DNA of 64,000 bases, from contig CAMYOL010000037.1 of NCBI GenBank assembly GCA_947260005.1, positions 1 through 64,000 of the forward strand, in the 5' to 3' direction. Within the stretch, counting starts at the first letter, position 1; each line of letters opens with the position of its first letter. Origin of the DNA: an uncultured Ectothiorhodospiraceae bacterium (lineage in GTDB: Bacteria > Pseudomonadota > Gammaproteobacteria > UBA6429 > Thiohalophilaceae). Below, in pieces: positions 1 to 13,143 of the stretch. The notes under the pieces were generated by a model that did not search any database, had not been told where the DNA came from, and worked only from the letters and a program-made list of their open reading frames with translations. The position numbers and the translations under genes were made by a program.

Positions 1-1205
1 ATGATGTCCGCAGGGATTAATTTGGTACCCTGGTGCATCAATTGATAAAAAGCGTGTTGCCCGGTAATGCCGAGTTGGCCGAAGGCGATCGGACCTGTGG
101 TATAATCGACCAGCTCACCATTGCGATCAATGCGCTTACCGTTACTCTCCATGTCACCCTGGCGCAGATAATCGGGCAGGTAACGTAAATGCTGATCATA
201 AGGCAGAATTGCATAGGTTTGGGCCTTAAAAAAATTGTTGTACCAAATACCCAGCAAGGCAAGGATGACCGGAATGTTTTTTTCAAATGGCGTCGTGCGA
301 AAATGCTGGTCCATTTGATGAGCGCCTTCGAGCATCTTTTCAAAATTATCCATGCCAATTGATATGGCAACGGATATCCCGACGGCCGACCACATGGAAT
401 AACGTCCACCCACCCAATCCCACATCTTAAACAAATTTTCTTCGTTGATACCAAATTCGACCGCGGCTTCAATGTTATTGGAGACGGCAATGAAGTGTTT
501 TCCGATGGCGGCATTATCATCAGCGCGTTTTAAAAACCAGCGACGGGCAGTGCGTGCATTAACCAGCGTATCCTGGGTGGTAAAACTTTTTGACGCTATG
601 ATGAATAAGGTGGTCTCAGGTTTGAGCGATTCGAGCGTGTCCCCGATGTGGTTTTCATCAACGTTTGAGACATAATGTATGTTCAGGTCGTGTATCGCAT
701 AAGGGCGTAAGGCCTCGGTGGCCATCAATGGGCCCAGATCAGATCCACCCACACCAATATTCACGATATCGGTAATAGGCTGGTTGCTGTAGCCTCGCCA
801 TTGACGAGAGCGAATTTGTTCGCTGAATAGCCGCATTTTGTCGAGCATCGCTCGTACCTCAGGCATCACGTCATTATTGTCTACATAAATTTTATTGTTG
901 CTTTGGTTACGTAGCGCGGTGTGGAGGACGGCACGTTGTTCCGTGTGATTGATGGCTTCCCCACTGAACATTTTCTCTATCCAACCAGAGAGATCAGAAT
1001 GTTCAGCCAATTGACAGAGCAGGGTGATGGTTTCATCAGTAATACGGTTTTTTGAGTAATCGAACAGAAAATCGTCCATATGGATCGAAAATCGCTCGAA
1101 ACGACCGGGATCGTCGTCGAACATGTTCCGCATATGCAGAGGCTTTATTTTCTCAAAGTGAGATTGCAGGGTGTCCCAGATGGGTGAGGCGATCAGTTCT
1201 GACAT
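1..1205 (-). CDS. pgi: Glucose-6-phosphate isomerase, partial (C-terminal end off the window)
   Basis: Reverse-strand translation from ATG at 1205: [29 protein letters not shown]...[20 protein letters not shown]...[13 protein letters not shown]...; PGI motifs; open to the window edge. Confidence 0.93.
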   Translation of the reverse strand, partial: MSELIASPIWDTLQSHFEKIKPLHMRNMFDDDPGRFERFSIHMDDFLFDYSKNRITDETITLLCQLAEHSDLSGWIEKMFSGEAINHTEQRAVLHTALRNQSNNKIYVDNNDVMPEVRAMLDKMRLFSEQIRSRQWRGYSNQPITDIVNIGVGGSDLGPLMATEALRPYAIHDLNIHYVSNVDENHIGDTLESLKPETTLFIIASKSFTTQDTLVNARTARRWFLKRADDNAAIGKHFIAVSNNIEAAVEFGINEENLFKMWDWVGGRYSMWSAVGISVAISIGMDNFEKMLEGAHQMDQHFRTTPFEKNIPVILALLGIWYNNFFKAQTYAILPYDQHLRYLPDYLRQGDMESNGKRIDRNGELVDYTTGPIAFGQLGITGQHAFYQLMHQGTKLIPADI

Positions 1206-1344
1206 GAATTTTTCCTTTTCGCGATAATAACATGCATAACATGTTGATAAATCAATCAATATCTTTCTGCATTTTATGATGTCAAGAGGCGAAGTAACAG
1301 TAAAATCGGTATAATACCTGGCCGATATTTATAGATGATGAATT

Positions 1345-4156
1345 ATGACAGCCGAGATCAAAACCTTCCCGTCCAGTAAATCAAATATTCCTGCTTCTGC
1401 TGTTAATGACAAACCCTTGCGTCAAATGGTGAAGTTATTTGGTAATACGCTGGGAGATATTCTCAACGAGCAAGCCGGCGAACGGGTGTTTGCTGCGGTT
1501 GAGGCCTTACGCAAAGGTCATATCAGCTTACGTAAACAGGAAAATGGCGCCAAGCGTCGTCAGTTATCGCGGTTGATCGAAGGGCTCGATCCGGAAACCC
1601 TCAGTCAGGTGGTTCGTGCTTTTAGTCTTTATTTTAGTTTGGTCAATATTGCGGAAGAAGCCTACAGTCATAAAAGTCGTCGCAAGCAAGTGGATCGGCT
1701 GGGTCCGACCTGGGAAGGTTCGTTTGTTCAGACCTTGCGTGGTTTGAAAGAACAGGAAATCAGTTACGACCAGGTGCAAACCTTATTTGATCATATGGCC
1801 TATATTCCAGTAATCACGGCGCATCCTACCGAATCAAAACGGCGCACCATGATGGATTCACTACGTCGAATTTTCCTCATCGCCGAAAGACTCTATATGC
1901 GTCTGACTCGTATCGAGCGAGAACAAACTGTTCAGGAACTCGAACGCGAAGTACAGATATTATTCAAGACCAATGAAGTGCGCACACGTAAGCTTGAGGT
2001 TCTGGATGAGGTTAAAAACGGCTTACATTATTTCCGGGAAAGTTTATTTTCCGCCGTCCCGCAGGTATATCGGAATCTAGAACGAACAGTGGCGCGTATC
2101 TATTCAGGTAAAGATGAAACCATTAATGTTCCAAGTTTCATCCGCTTTGGATCATGGATCGGTGGTGATCGTGACGGTAATCCATTTGTTAAACCGAAGA
2201 CGACGGTTATGGCGTTGTGTTTACAGTCACGGGAAATTTTGCAGGAGTATGAAAAGCGCTTACAGGTATTGTCCCATATTCTGACTCATTCCAGTAAATT
2301 GTGTACACCCAGTGAGGCTTTCCAGAAAAGTCTGGCAAAAGATGAACAAGAGGTGATGCAAACCTTTGCGAAGAAACCTGATCGCTTCTTGCATGAACCG
2401 TATCGGCGTAAGTTATACATAATGCATACTCGATTGAAGTGCACCCTGGATGGTATTGATGTATTAATGAGTGGTGATACGACTAATCGTGACAAATGTG
2501 GTTATGCAAACGAAAATAATTTATTGCACGATTTATATTTAATACGAGATTCATTAGTCAGCCATGGTGATGCCGTCGTTGCCGATGGCAAACTTAAAGA
2601 TATGATTCGTCTGGTGGAAACTTTCGGATTCTTTTTAACACAGCTCGACATTCGCCAGGAGTCGACTATTCATTCTGCTGCCGTCGCAGAAATATTAAAA
2701 CAAATTGGTGTGGCTGATTATGAGTCGCTATCAGAAGACGATCGTCTTTCGACTCTCGCTAAATTTTTATCCGCACCAAAAGCAAGTTTTGATAAGTCGG
2801 TTTTAACCGAGAAATCGCTCGAAACGGTTGAGACTTTTGAAGTCATCTCCACGATGCGCGAAGTCGTTAGCCCCAATGCCTTTGGCGATTATGTCATTTC
2901 AATGACACATGAGGCGAGTCATGTCGTGGAAGTGATGTTCCTGACATGGTTAACCGGATTAGCAGGTTACGATGGTAAAGACTGGTTCTGTCATGTCCGT
3001 ATATCTCCGTTGTTTGAAACCATTGACGATTTAGCCCACATCGAACCGGTCATGACACGATTACTTGATAATGCAACGTATGCATCATTGTTAAAAGCCT
3101 CGGGTAACCGTCAGGAAGTCATGTTGGGTTATTCTGATTCCTGTAAAGACGGTGGTATTTTATCTTCGGCCTGGAGTTTATATCAGGCGCAACAGAAGAT
3201 TACCGCTTTAACCAAATCTCGCGGCATTAAGTGTCGCTTGTTCCATGGTCGTGGTGGCACGATTGGTCGCGGTGGTGGTCCTACACATGAAGCAATACTG
3301 TCTCAACCTGCCGGCTACTGAGCAGGGTGAAGTCCTTTCTTACAAATACTCTAATCAGGAAACGGCTGTTTATGAATTAACGGTGGGTTTAACCGGTTTA
3401 TTAAAAGCCAGTCAAAACCTGATAAAAGAAGAACAACCCGAGAATGAAGAATATTGTCAGGTTATGAAGGAGCTGGCTGATACCGGTGAACAACATTATC
3501 GAGAATTAACCGATCGTACCCCGGGATTTTTAGATTATTTTTATGAAGCGACACCAGTTTCTGAGATTGCCTTAATGAATATCGGTTCACGTCCATCGCA
3601 CCGCAAAAAATCAGATCGATCCAAGACATCCGTGCGCGCCATTGGATGGGTTTTCGGTTGGGCGCAATCCCGTCATACCATGCCAGCCTGGTATGGTATT
3701 GGTACGGCATTATCCAAATGGGCCGATAATCGCCCCGAACGATTAGAAAAATTACAGGAAATGTATGCCAAATGGCCGTTTTTCCGCGCATTATTAAGTA
3801 ATTCACAAATGGCGTTGTTTAAAGCTGAAATGCAGATAGCCCAGACCTATGTCAGTCTTTGTCTGGAACAGGACAAGGCGCGAAATGTGTATGGCATGAT
3901 CCGTGATGAGCATACTTGCACCGTACGCAATGTGTTAAGTATTGCGAACCTTCCTTATCTAATGGCGGAAACACCTCAACTGGCGGTATCTCTGGCACGA
4001 CGTAATCCCTATCTGGATCCATTAAATCAAATTCAATTGATGTTATTGCAACGCTTCCGCGATGAAAGTGCGAGTGATGATGAACGTGATATCTGGTTGG
4101 ATCCGTTACTGCGTAGTATTAATGCAATCGCGGCGGGAATGCGGAATACTGGGTAA
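1345..4156 (+). pseudogene. ppc: Phosphoenolpyruvate carboxylase, split over two frames (1345-3321 and 3245-4156)
   Basis: ORF 1 ends ...FHGRGGTIGRGGGPTHEAILSQPAGY*; ORF 2 resumes in another frame at ...TEQGEVLSYKYSNQETAVYELTVGL and ends ...SINAIAAGMRNTG, the PEPC C-terminus. Confidence 0.88.
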
Positions 4157-4448
4157 TATTGTTATTCACTAACTATTCTGGCTAATTCCAATGCGTCATT
4201 CCCCTGGAGAGGGGAATCCAGATGTTGTCGCGACCGAATATATTGGATTCCCGCCTCCGCGGGAATGACGATTTTCCGCGGAATGACGAGGTGAAAAACT
4301 AGAATGAAAACCAAAGACATTCATACCACCATCTTTACTGTCATTCCCCTGGAGAGGGGAATCCAGATGTTGTAGCAACCGGATATATTGGATTCCCGCC
4401 TCCGCGGGAATGACAATTTTCCGCGGAATGACATTGTGAAAAACTAGA

Positions 4449-6583
<2,135 letters not shown>

Positions 6584-6726
6584 TGCACACCCCATATTCG
6601 GCTAAAAATGACGAAACTGACTTATTAAATGTGTAATAATACGCCCGCTTAATCGCAGGGGCTTTGTTTTCCTGCGTGTAGGCCTTATAAATCACTATCT
6701 AACTATTATATTAGAAGGTATACCAA

Positions 6727-7074
6727 ATGAGCTTTTTTATATCCCAAGCCTATGCTGAAGGCGCCGCGCCTGCCGCCGGAGAAGCCGGTGATCCAACAAT
6801 GAGTTTGTTATTTTTTGTTGGCATGATTGTCATTTTTTATTTTCTGTTGATACGCCCACAACAAAAACGCGCTAAAGAGCATCGCAAAATGGTAGACGCG
6901 ATTGGTAAAGACGATGAAGTGGTTACCAATGGTGGCATCCTCGGTAAGATTGTTGAGCTGGGTGAACAGTACATCACGGTTGAGATTGCCGATAACGTTC
7001 AAATTCGCATACAGCGTAACGCGATATCCACGGTTTTACCCAAAGGCAGCTTAAAAGCCGCTGAAAAAGAATAA
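6727..7074 (+). CDS. yajC: Preprotein translocase subunit YajC
   Basis: Single TM segment, LLIRPQQKRAKEHRKMVDAIGKDDEVVTNGGILGKI; upstream of secD. Confidence 0.95.
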   Translation: MSFFISQAYAEGAAPAAGEAGDPTMSLLFFVGMIVIFYFLLIRPQQKRAKEHRKMVDAIGKDDEVVTNGGILGKIVELGEQYITVEIADNVQIRIQRNAISTVLPKGSLKAAEKE

Positions 7075-7143
7075 ACCTGAAAAGATACTTTTTGAGAAAT
7101 ATCTCGTTAGCTTTTAAAAACATAAACAAAGAAATATAAGAAA

Positions 7144-9006
7144 ATGAATCGATATCCTGCCTGGAAATACCTGCTCGTTGTTTTTGTTGTTGTGATTGGT
7201 CTGATCTTAGCGGCGCCGAATCTGTTTTTAGATGATCCGTCGTTACAGATTGCCGGTGGCCGAACTGTGCAAGTCAATGATGGAACCTTAAAACGGATTG
7301 AGACCACTTTAAAATCCAACAAAATCGAATATAAATCGGCGGTGATCGATGACAAAGGTATCCTGATTCGATTTGCAGATGAAGAGGTGAGAGCCAGGGC
7401 AAAAGACGCGATTAAAGAAATCCTCGATCCGAATTATGTCGTTGCCTTGAATTTTGCGCGAACTACGCCGGACTACCTGACCTCACTTGGTGCTGAGCCC
7501 ATGTACATGGGACTCGATTTACGGGGTGGTTTGCATTTCTTGATCGAGATCGAAATGGAAACAGCGTTTCAACAACAGCTCGATCGCTACAAGAACGATA
7601 TTTTTGATGTCTTCAAGTCTAATAAAAAGAAAAAACTGCGCGCCCGTTCGATGTTGATCAAAAATAATACGATTGAATTAAAATACAAAACGGCAGAAAA
7701 ACGTGATGAGGTACTAAGCATCATTCGTTCTAAACTGACGGATCTGCAGTTTTCGACCTTTGAGCGAGGCGATGCCTTTTTTATTCTGGCCGAGATAAAG
7801 AAACAGCAGGTTGAAGAACATCGTTCTAATACCATCACCCAGATTATCAATGTATTAAAGAAACGCATCGATGATAAATATCATGGTCTGATGGAGCCGG
7901 TCATTGTTCGTCAGGGAGACAGTCGTATCGTTGCTCAATTCCCTGGTGTGCAGGATAGTAAAGAGATCATTGATGTGATGACGGCTGCTGCGAGTCTGGA
8001 GTTCAGAATGGAACATACTGGTTATTCTATAGCAGATGCGAAGGCCGGTAAGGCCCTCGGTGCATCAATCTATAAAGAACGCGGTAGTGGTCGCGAAGTC
8101 TTGTTAAAAAACAAATTAATCATCACCGGACAGGACATCACTCATGCCACCGCCACCTCGGATGAAAATGGCCAACCAGCCGTCTCTGTGACTTTAAACG
8201 CAACGGGCGCCAGCATCATGAAAGACAACACCCGTGAAAATTTAGGTAAGCGTATGGGCGTGGTCTTTATCGAGACCGTCAAAGAGATCAAGCAAATTAA
8301 TGGCGATAATGTACCGGTCAAGCGTGAAATTAAAGAAGTGATCAGTCTGGCCACGATTCAGGGATTATTTTCGAAGAAATTTCAAATTACCGGTTTATCA
8401 CGTGCCGAATCAACTCAACTAGCCTTATTGTTACGCGCGGGTGCCTTAGCAGCACCGATTGAGATCGTCGAAGAGCGCACCGTGGGCCCGAGCATGGGTA
8501 AAGAGAACATTGCCAAAGGCATCAACTCGGTATTGATTGGTTTTATTATCGTCGTTGTGTTTATGTTGTTCTGGTACAAAGGGTTTGGTTTGTTGGCGAA
8601 TGTTGCGTTGCTGGTTAATCTGGTATTGATTGTCGCGGTACTCTCTTTCTTCCAGGCCACCTTAACCCTGCCAGGTATTGCCGGGATCGTTTTAACAGTT
8701 GGTATGGCGGTTGATGCAAACGTATTGATCTATGAACGAATACGAGAGGAGGTCTCGATTGGTAATACGCCACAGGCGAGTATTAATTCTGGTTATGAAA
8801 AGGCCTTCTCTACCATCATGGATGCCAATGTCACCACCTTGATTGCTGCAATTGTATTATTTGTCTTCGGTACCGGACCGATCAAAGGCTTCGCCACCAC
8901 GCTTTCTATTGGTATCGCAACTTCAATGTTTACTGCCATCGTCGGCACACGTGCGGTTATCAATTTACTTGTGGGTAGTAAAAAACTATCCAAGCTATCG
9001 ATTTAA
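7144..9006 (+). CDS. secD: Protein translocase subunit SecD
   Basis: MNRYPAWKYLLVVFVVVIG...MGLDLRGGLHFLIEIEM...GIAGIVLTVGMAVDANVLIYERIREE. Confidence 0.97.
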   Translation: MNRYPAWKYLLVVFVVVIGLILAAPNLFLDDPSLQIAGGRTVQVNDGTLKRIETTLKSNKIEYKSAVIDDKGILIRFADEEVRARAKDAIKEILDPNYVVALNFARTTPDYLTSLGAEPMYMGLDLRGGLHFLIEIEMETAFQQQLDRYKNDIFDVFKSNKKKKLRARSMLIKNNTIELKYKTAEKRDEVLSIIRSKLTDLQFSTFERGDAFFILAEIKKQQVEEHRSNTITQIINVLKKRIDDKYHGLMEPVIVRQGDSRIVAQFPGVQDSKEIIDVMTAAASLEFRMEHTGYSIADAKAGKALGASIYKERGSGREVLLKNKLIITGQDITHATATSDENGQPAVSVTLNATGASIMKDNTRENLGKRMGVVFIETVKEIKQINGDNVPVKREIKEVISLATIQGLFSKKFQITGLSRAESTQLALLLRAGALAAPIEIVEERTVGPSMGKENIAKGINSVLIGFIIVVVFMLFWYKGFGLLANVALLVNLVLIVAVLSFFQATLTLPGIAGIVLTVGMAVDANVLIYERIREEVSIGNTPQASINSGYEKAFSTIMDANVTTLIAAIVLFVFGTGPIKGFATTLSIGIATSMFTAIVGTRAVINLLVGSKKLSKLSI

Positions 9007-9020
9007 AGAGAATTTAGATT

Positions 9021-9959
9021 ATGCAATTGTTTAAAAAAACACCTACCTTTGATTTTGTTGGTAAGCGTAAATATGCAATGTTGATCTCGAGCATTTTGTT
9101 TATAAGTGCCATTGTCACTTTGTCCGTCAACTGGTTAAATCTGGGGCTGGATTTTCGCGGTGGTATTGAGATCGAATTAGGCTATTCGCAAACGGCCAAG
9201 GTTGAAGAAATACGCAAGGCCTTAAACAACAATGGTTACAAAGGTGCTATAGTGACGGAAATCGGTTCGACTGGTCAGAACGTAACGATTCGTATTTCTG
9301 AAAAAGATAACACCTCTAAGGTCGAAGTCAGCAACAAAGTCATCGACATCCTTAAAACCAAAACGGATGATGAATTTAAAATTCGTCGACGTGAGTTTGT
9401 GGGCGCGAAGGTTGGCGAAGAATTACGTGAAGATGGTGGCATTGCCATGTTAATCGCGTTGGCGGGCATTTTAGTTTACGTAATGCTCCGTTTCGAATGG
9501 CGTTTCGCATTGGGTGCAATAACAGCCCTGATCCATGACGTGGGTATTACTTTGGGCTTTTTCTCTTTCTTTAAAATTAATTTTGATTTGACCGTACTCG
9601 CAGCCATACTGGCCGTGATTGGTTACTCTTTGAATGACACGATTGTGGTCTATGATCGGATTCGTGAGAACTTTCGAAAGATTCGCAAAGGTAATACCTT
9701 GCAGGTTACGAATACTTCCCTGAATCAAACCCTGTCGCGCACCTTGATGACGTCGGTGACGACCTTGTTTGTATTAAGCGCGATGTTCTTTCTTGGTGGT
9801 GAACTGATACGACCTTTTGCTATTGCATTGATCATTGGTGTTTTAGTGGGTACGTATTCTTCGATTTATGTGGCCAGTAGTATGGTCTTGGCATTAAAGA
9901 TTGATCGCAGCCATTTAATGCCGGTTACAAAAGAAGACAAAGCAGATAGTCATCCATAA
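9021..9959 (+). CDS. secF: Protein translocase subunit SecF
   Basis: LGLDFRGGIEIELGYS...VIGYSLNDTIVVYDRIRENFRK. Confidence 0.97.
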   Translation: MQLFKKTPTFDFVGKRKYAMLISSILFISAIVTLSVNWLNLGLDFRGGIEIELGYSQTAKVEEIRKALNNNGYKGAIVTEIGSTGQNVTIRISEKDNTSKVEVSNKVIDILKTKTDDEFKIRRREFVGAKVGEELREDGGIAMLIALAGILVYVMLRFEWRFALGAITALIHDVGITLGFFSFFKINFDLTVLAAILAVIGYSLNDTIVVYDRIRENFRKIRKGNTLQVTNTSLNQTLSRTLMTSVTTLFVLSAMFFLGGELIRPFAIALIIGVLVGTYSSIYVASSMVLALKIDRSHLMPVTKEDKADSHP

Positions 9960-9977
9960 TTTATTTTTTCCAGATAA

Positions 9978-10142
9978 TTGTCATTCCCTGATGTTTGTCA
10001 TTCCCTGAAGTTCGTCATTCCCTGAAGTTCGTCATTCCCTGAAGTTCGTCATTCCCTGAAGTTCGTCATTCCCTTGGAGAAGGGAATCCAATCTTTCGAT
10101 TTTGAATATGGATTCCCGCCTCCGCGGGAATGACGGTAAACC
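9978..10142. repeat. Five 17-bp tandem units (tcgtcattccctgaagt) running into a dRS3-like inverted-repeat element
   Basis: Units at 9978, 9995, 10012, 10029 and 10046, then gtcattcccttggagaagggaatcca...tggattcccgcctccgcgggaatgac. Confidence 0.9.
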
Positions 10143-10210
10143 TTCACCAGAATGACAGTAAACTCCCGTACGAATAACGCAAACCATTGCTGGAGTCACT
10201 CTGGAAAGCT

Positions 10211-10429
10211 TTAGTCTTTATCGAGAAGCTTGGCTAGCTGGCTGGTCTCTTTGGTTTTGTGGTAAACATGTTCAGCCGCACTGTCCACCGTGAACGGCAG
10301 CTCAAAACCGCAAGAGTCGGCCGCAGTCAGTACATTTCGTATAAATAAGTAGTACGGATCGTTTTCTAGAACGACGGATTGATTGTCTTGCACGTCTTCG
10401 CGTACAGGAAAGTCGATGACTTCTCCCAT
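10211..10429 (-). CDS. Hypothetical protein, 72 aa
   Basis: Complete ORF MGEVIDFPVREDVQDNQSVVLENDPYYLFIRNVLTAADSCGFELPFTVDSAAEHVYHKTKE. Confidence 0.6.
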   Translation of the reverse strand: MGEVIDFPVREDVQDNQSVVLENDPYYLFIRNVLTAADSCGFELPFTVDSAAEHVYHKTKETSQLAKLLDKD

Positions 10430-10459
10430 TTTCCTACCCCTATATTTCTATTTTATTAT

Positions 10460-10612
10460 TGTTTGAGACATTTAGCTCGGATAGTGAGAGGCCAAAGAAC
10501 AAGGCAAAAATTAACGAAAAAGCGGAGTTTACACGCAGTAAATGAGCATTTTGAGTTGATTTTGAACGCAGTTATTTGGCCTCTTACTATTCGAGAAAAG
10601 GTCTCAATTATT
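10460..10612. mobile_element. MITE-like / long inverted-repeat element
   Basis: Arm gtttgagacatttagctcggatagtgagaggccaaa; the reverse complement of the other arm is taattgagaccttttctcgaatagtaagaggccaaa. Confidence 0.6.
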
Positions 10613-10958
10613 GTGTTAAGTTTTTAATTTCTGACATTGGATCATCGTCGTCGTCGTCTTTGGCGATACGACAAACCGGACTTTGGCGCTTCGTACATTT
10701 TGGATCAGCCTTATCGGCATCGACACCACGGATGACGGTCATGGCCCAGACGCTGGAGATTAACCATAAGGTACTACCCAGCAGCACGGTGGCCCAGCTA
10801 ATCCCTTCAATCTCAGCGGGACCACCTGAAAATCCATAGATTAAGCTGATGATTGCTGAAATCCACATTACTGCGATGGGGGCGGCACAACAGCCTGCAC
10901 AACCATAGCGGCAAACTGCGAGCGGGGGGACGATACTGGATAACCAAATACGTTTCAC
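10608..10958 (-). CDS. Hypothetical membrane protein, 116 aa
   Basis: Two hydrophobic segments and an acidic tail (DDDDDD); complete ORF. Confidence 0.55.
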   Translation of the reverse strand: MKRIWLSSIVPPLAVCRYGCAGCCAAPIAVMWISAIISLIYGFSGGPAEIEGISWATVLLGSTLWLISSVWAMTVIRGVDADKADPKCTKRQSPVCRIAKDDDDDDPMSEIKNLTQ

Positions 10959-11037
10959 GAACAGCTTATACCCATAAAAAACATCAGGAACTTGATTAGA
11001 TTAGACCTCAAACTAACCGGTAGGTCAAACCTAAGAC

Positions 11038-11304
11038 TTAGATTGGTAGGCGTTCTAAGTGTAATTCTCTTTGGATCAGGAAATCCGTTACGTCTTGATA
11101 GCTTGATACCTGATGGATTTCAGCCGGTGGCTGGTCGAAATTCACGGGCTTAGGGGGCTCAATCGATAAGATCTGCAATGTTTCTGCGCAGGAATGGAAG
11201 CCAAAGTAGGCTGCCGAGTCGTACAGGCCATCCAGGGTGTCCCGCATGGCGATTTCGAGTGCTTTGCCGCCTTTGAGTGGAATTTTTCCGACCAGTTTTG
11301 CCAT
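11038..11304 (-). CDS. Hypothetical protein, 88 aa
   Basis: Complete ORF MAKLVGKIPLKGGKALEIAMRDTLDGLYDSAAYFGFHSCAETLQILSIEPP. Confidence 0.55.
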   Translation of the reverse strand: MAKLVGKIPLKGGKALEIAMRDTLDGLYDSAAYFGFHSCAETLQILSIEPPKPVNFDQPPAEIHQVSSYQDVTDFLIQRELHLERLPI

Positions 11305-11438
11305 TTTGTCCGAATTTCAGCCTTGTTTCTGAGTAGTGATGGTTGCTCCTGAGGCAGTAGCGTCCACTCCAATCAGATCTTGATGGGGGCATCGGGAAAA
11401 ATAACGGAAGAAAATGAACGAGAAAAGGCGAGTCGGGG

Positions 11439-12230
11439 TTATGTTTTCGCCAGGGGTTTGATGACTTGCAGCATGTGTTTGAACAATTTTGGACCAGCCG
11501 CGATGATGTTGCCAGACTTGAGATAATCAAAGCCACCCTGAAAGTCGCTGACCATGCCACCGGCTTCTTCGACAATCAAAATGCCAGCGGCGATATCCCA
11601 TCGATTCAGGTCATATTCCCAGAAACCGTCAAAACGGCCGGCGGCGACGTAGGCCAGATCGAGTGCAGCAGACCCGGCTCGGCGAATACCAGCACTTTCC
11701 GGTATAAACTCTCGTAACATCGCCAGGTAGTCATCCATTATATCCAGGTGACTGTCGCGGTAAGGCATACCGGTGCCTAATAATGCACCTTCAATGCTTT
11801 TAATCTGGCTAACGCGAATACGCTTATTATTTAGTTGTGCGCCCTGACCACGACTGCCGGTAAATAGCTCCTGTTTGATAGGATCATAGATAACGGCTTG
11901 ATCGAGCTTGTTTTTATGACGCAACGCGATGGATACGGCGTATTGCGGGACGGCGCGTAAAAAATTGGTGGTGCCATCGAGAGGATCAATGATCCATTCA
12001 TATTCATTACCACTGTGCGCACCACTTTCTTCCGCTAAGATACTGTGATCGGGGTAGGCCTTGTGGATGGTTTCGATAATGATCTCTTCAGCGCGTCGAT
12101 CCACCTCACTAACATAATCATTTTTTGACTTGCTTGTGACGGTTAAGGTATCCAATTGATCGCAAGAACGCGCGATAATATCACCTGCTTTGCGGGCAGC
12201 ACGGATGGCGATATTTAACATTGGATGCAT
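11439..12230 (-). CDS. suhB: Inositol-1-monophosphatase family protein
   Basis: MHPMLNIAIRAARKAGDIIARS...EWIIDPLDGTTNFLRAVPQYAVSIAL...RWDIAAGILIVEEAGG. Confidence 0.95.
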   Translation of the reverse strand: MHPMLNIAIRAARKAGDIIARSCDQLDTLTVTSKSKNDYVSEVDRRAEEIIIETIHKAYPDHSILAEESGAHSGNEYEWIIDPLDGTTNFLRAVPQYAVSIALRHKNKLDQAVIYDPIKQELFTGSRGQGAQLNNKRIRVSQIKSIEGALLGTGMPYRDSHLDIMDDYLAMLREFIPESAGIRRAGSAALDLAYVAAGRFDGFWEYDLNRWDIAAGILIVEEAGGMVSDFQGGFDYLKSGNIIAAGPKLFKHMLQVIKPLAKT

Positions 12231-12365
12231 AGATAAACCTCAACAAATTGTAAAAAGAACAAGCTATGGCAGCGGAGGCGCATTCTAGCAGCCCCGACAA
12301 CTAAGTTAAACTGGCGAAGTGAAACTATGGGATTATGTAGTATGAGCAAAACAGGAATCTGAATT

Positions 12366-13112
12366 TTGAGTTATGAAAATATTCGAGTGGTCTTAATTGG
12401 GACGACTCACCCAGGAAATATCGGTGCGGTCGCTCGTGCCATGAAAAACATGCATTTATCGGATCTGGTGTTAGTGGCCCCACAAACCAAGTTTCCATGT
12501 GGTAAGGCACGCGCCAGGGCGTCGGGGGCAATTGATGTATTGGAGAATACTCGTGTGGTGGATGATCTCGAGAGTGCCATTTCTGATTGCACATTGATTG
12601 CTGGGGCCAGTGCCCGTTTGCGAGCGATCCCCTGGCCGGTTATTGACGCGCGAGATTGTGCTGCGCAAATGGTAACAGCCGCCAGCGAGGCTAAGGTGGC
12701 GTTGGTGTTTGGACGCGAGCGTTCCGGTTTAACCAATGAAGAGCTTGAACGGTGCAATCAGCTTGTACATATTCCTGCGAATGAAGCCTATAGCTCACTC
12801 AATATTGCGGCTGCCGTGCAAGTATTAACCTATGAGGTTCATATGGCGATGCGCGAAAAAGACAAACAAAAACTGCATGTTGCTAACGATTATCCGATGT
12901 CAACCGCCGAAGAAATGGAGGGGCTTTATCAACATTTTGAACAGGCCCTGCAAACGATTGGATTTTTAAACCCGGAAAATCCGCGTCAACTCATGCGCCG
13001 TTTGCGAAAGCTATTTAACCGAGCCCAACTCGACAAAATGGAAATGAATATCTTACGCGGCATCCTGGCCGCTGCCGAATCGCCTAAGAAACCACGCAAA
13101 AAAAACGATTGA
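12366..13112 (+). CDS. trmJ: tRNA (cytidine/uridine-2'-O-)-methyltransferase
   Basis: [32 protein letters not shown]...[16 protein letters not shown]...[22 protein letters not shown] start. Confidence 0.94.
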   Translation: MSYENIRVVLIGTTHPGNIGAVARAMKNMHLSDLVLVAPQTKFPCGKARARASGAIDVLENTRVVDDLESAISDCTLIAGASARLRAIPWPVIDARDCAAQMVTAASEAKVALVFGRERSGLTNEELERCNQLVHIPANEAYSSLNIAAAVQVLTYEVHMAMREKDKQKLHVANDYPMSTAEEMEGLYQHFEQALQTIGFLNPENPRQLMRRLRKLFNRAQLDKMEMNILRGILAAAESPKKPRKKND

Positions 13113-13143
13113 ATTAAACACGTTACGACTCTATTGTGTTGAG

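Noticed and set aside
8415-8660. Antisense ORFs inside secD, secF, guaB, pgi and others listed in the ORF track
   Set aside because: They overlap strong conserved genes and have no family resemblance; shadow ORFs
9978-10142. CRISPR array
   Set aside because: The 17-bp units are directly abutting with no spacers and derive from a dRS3-like element
10379-10839. Plus-strand ORFs across the inverted-repeat element
   Set aside because: Overlap the MITE-like repeat and the antisense hypothetical genes; no convincing start or homology
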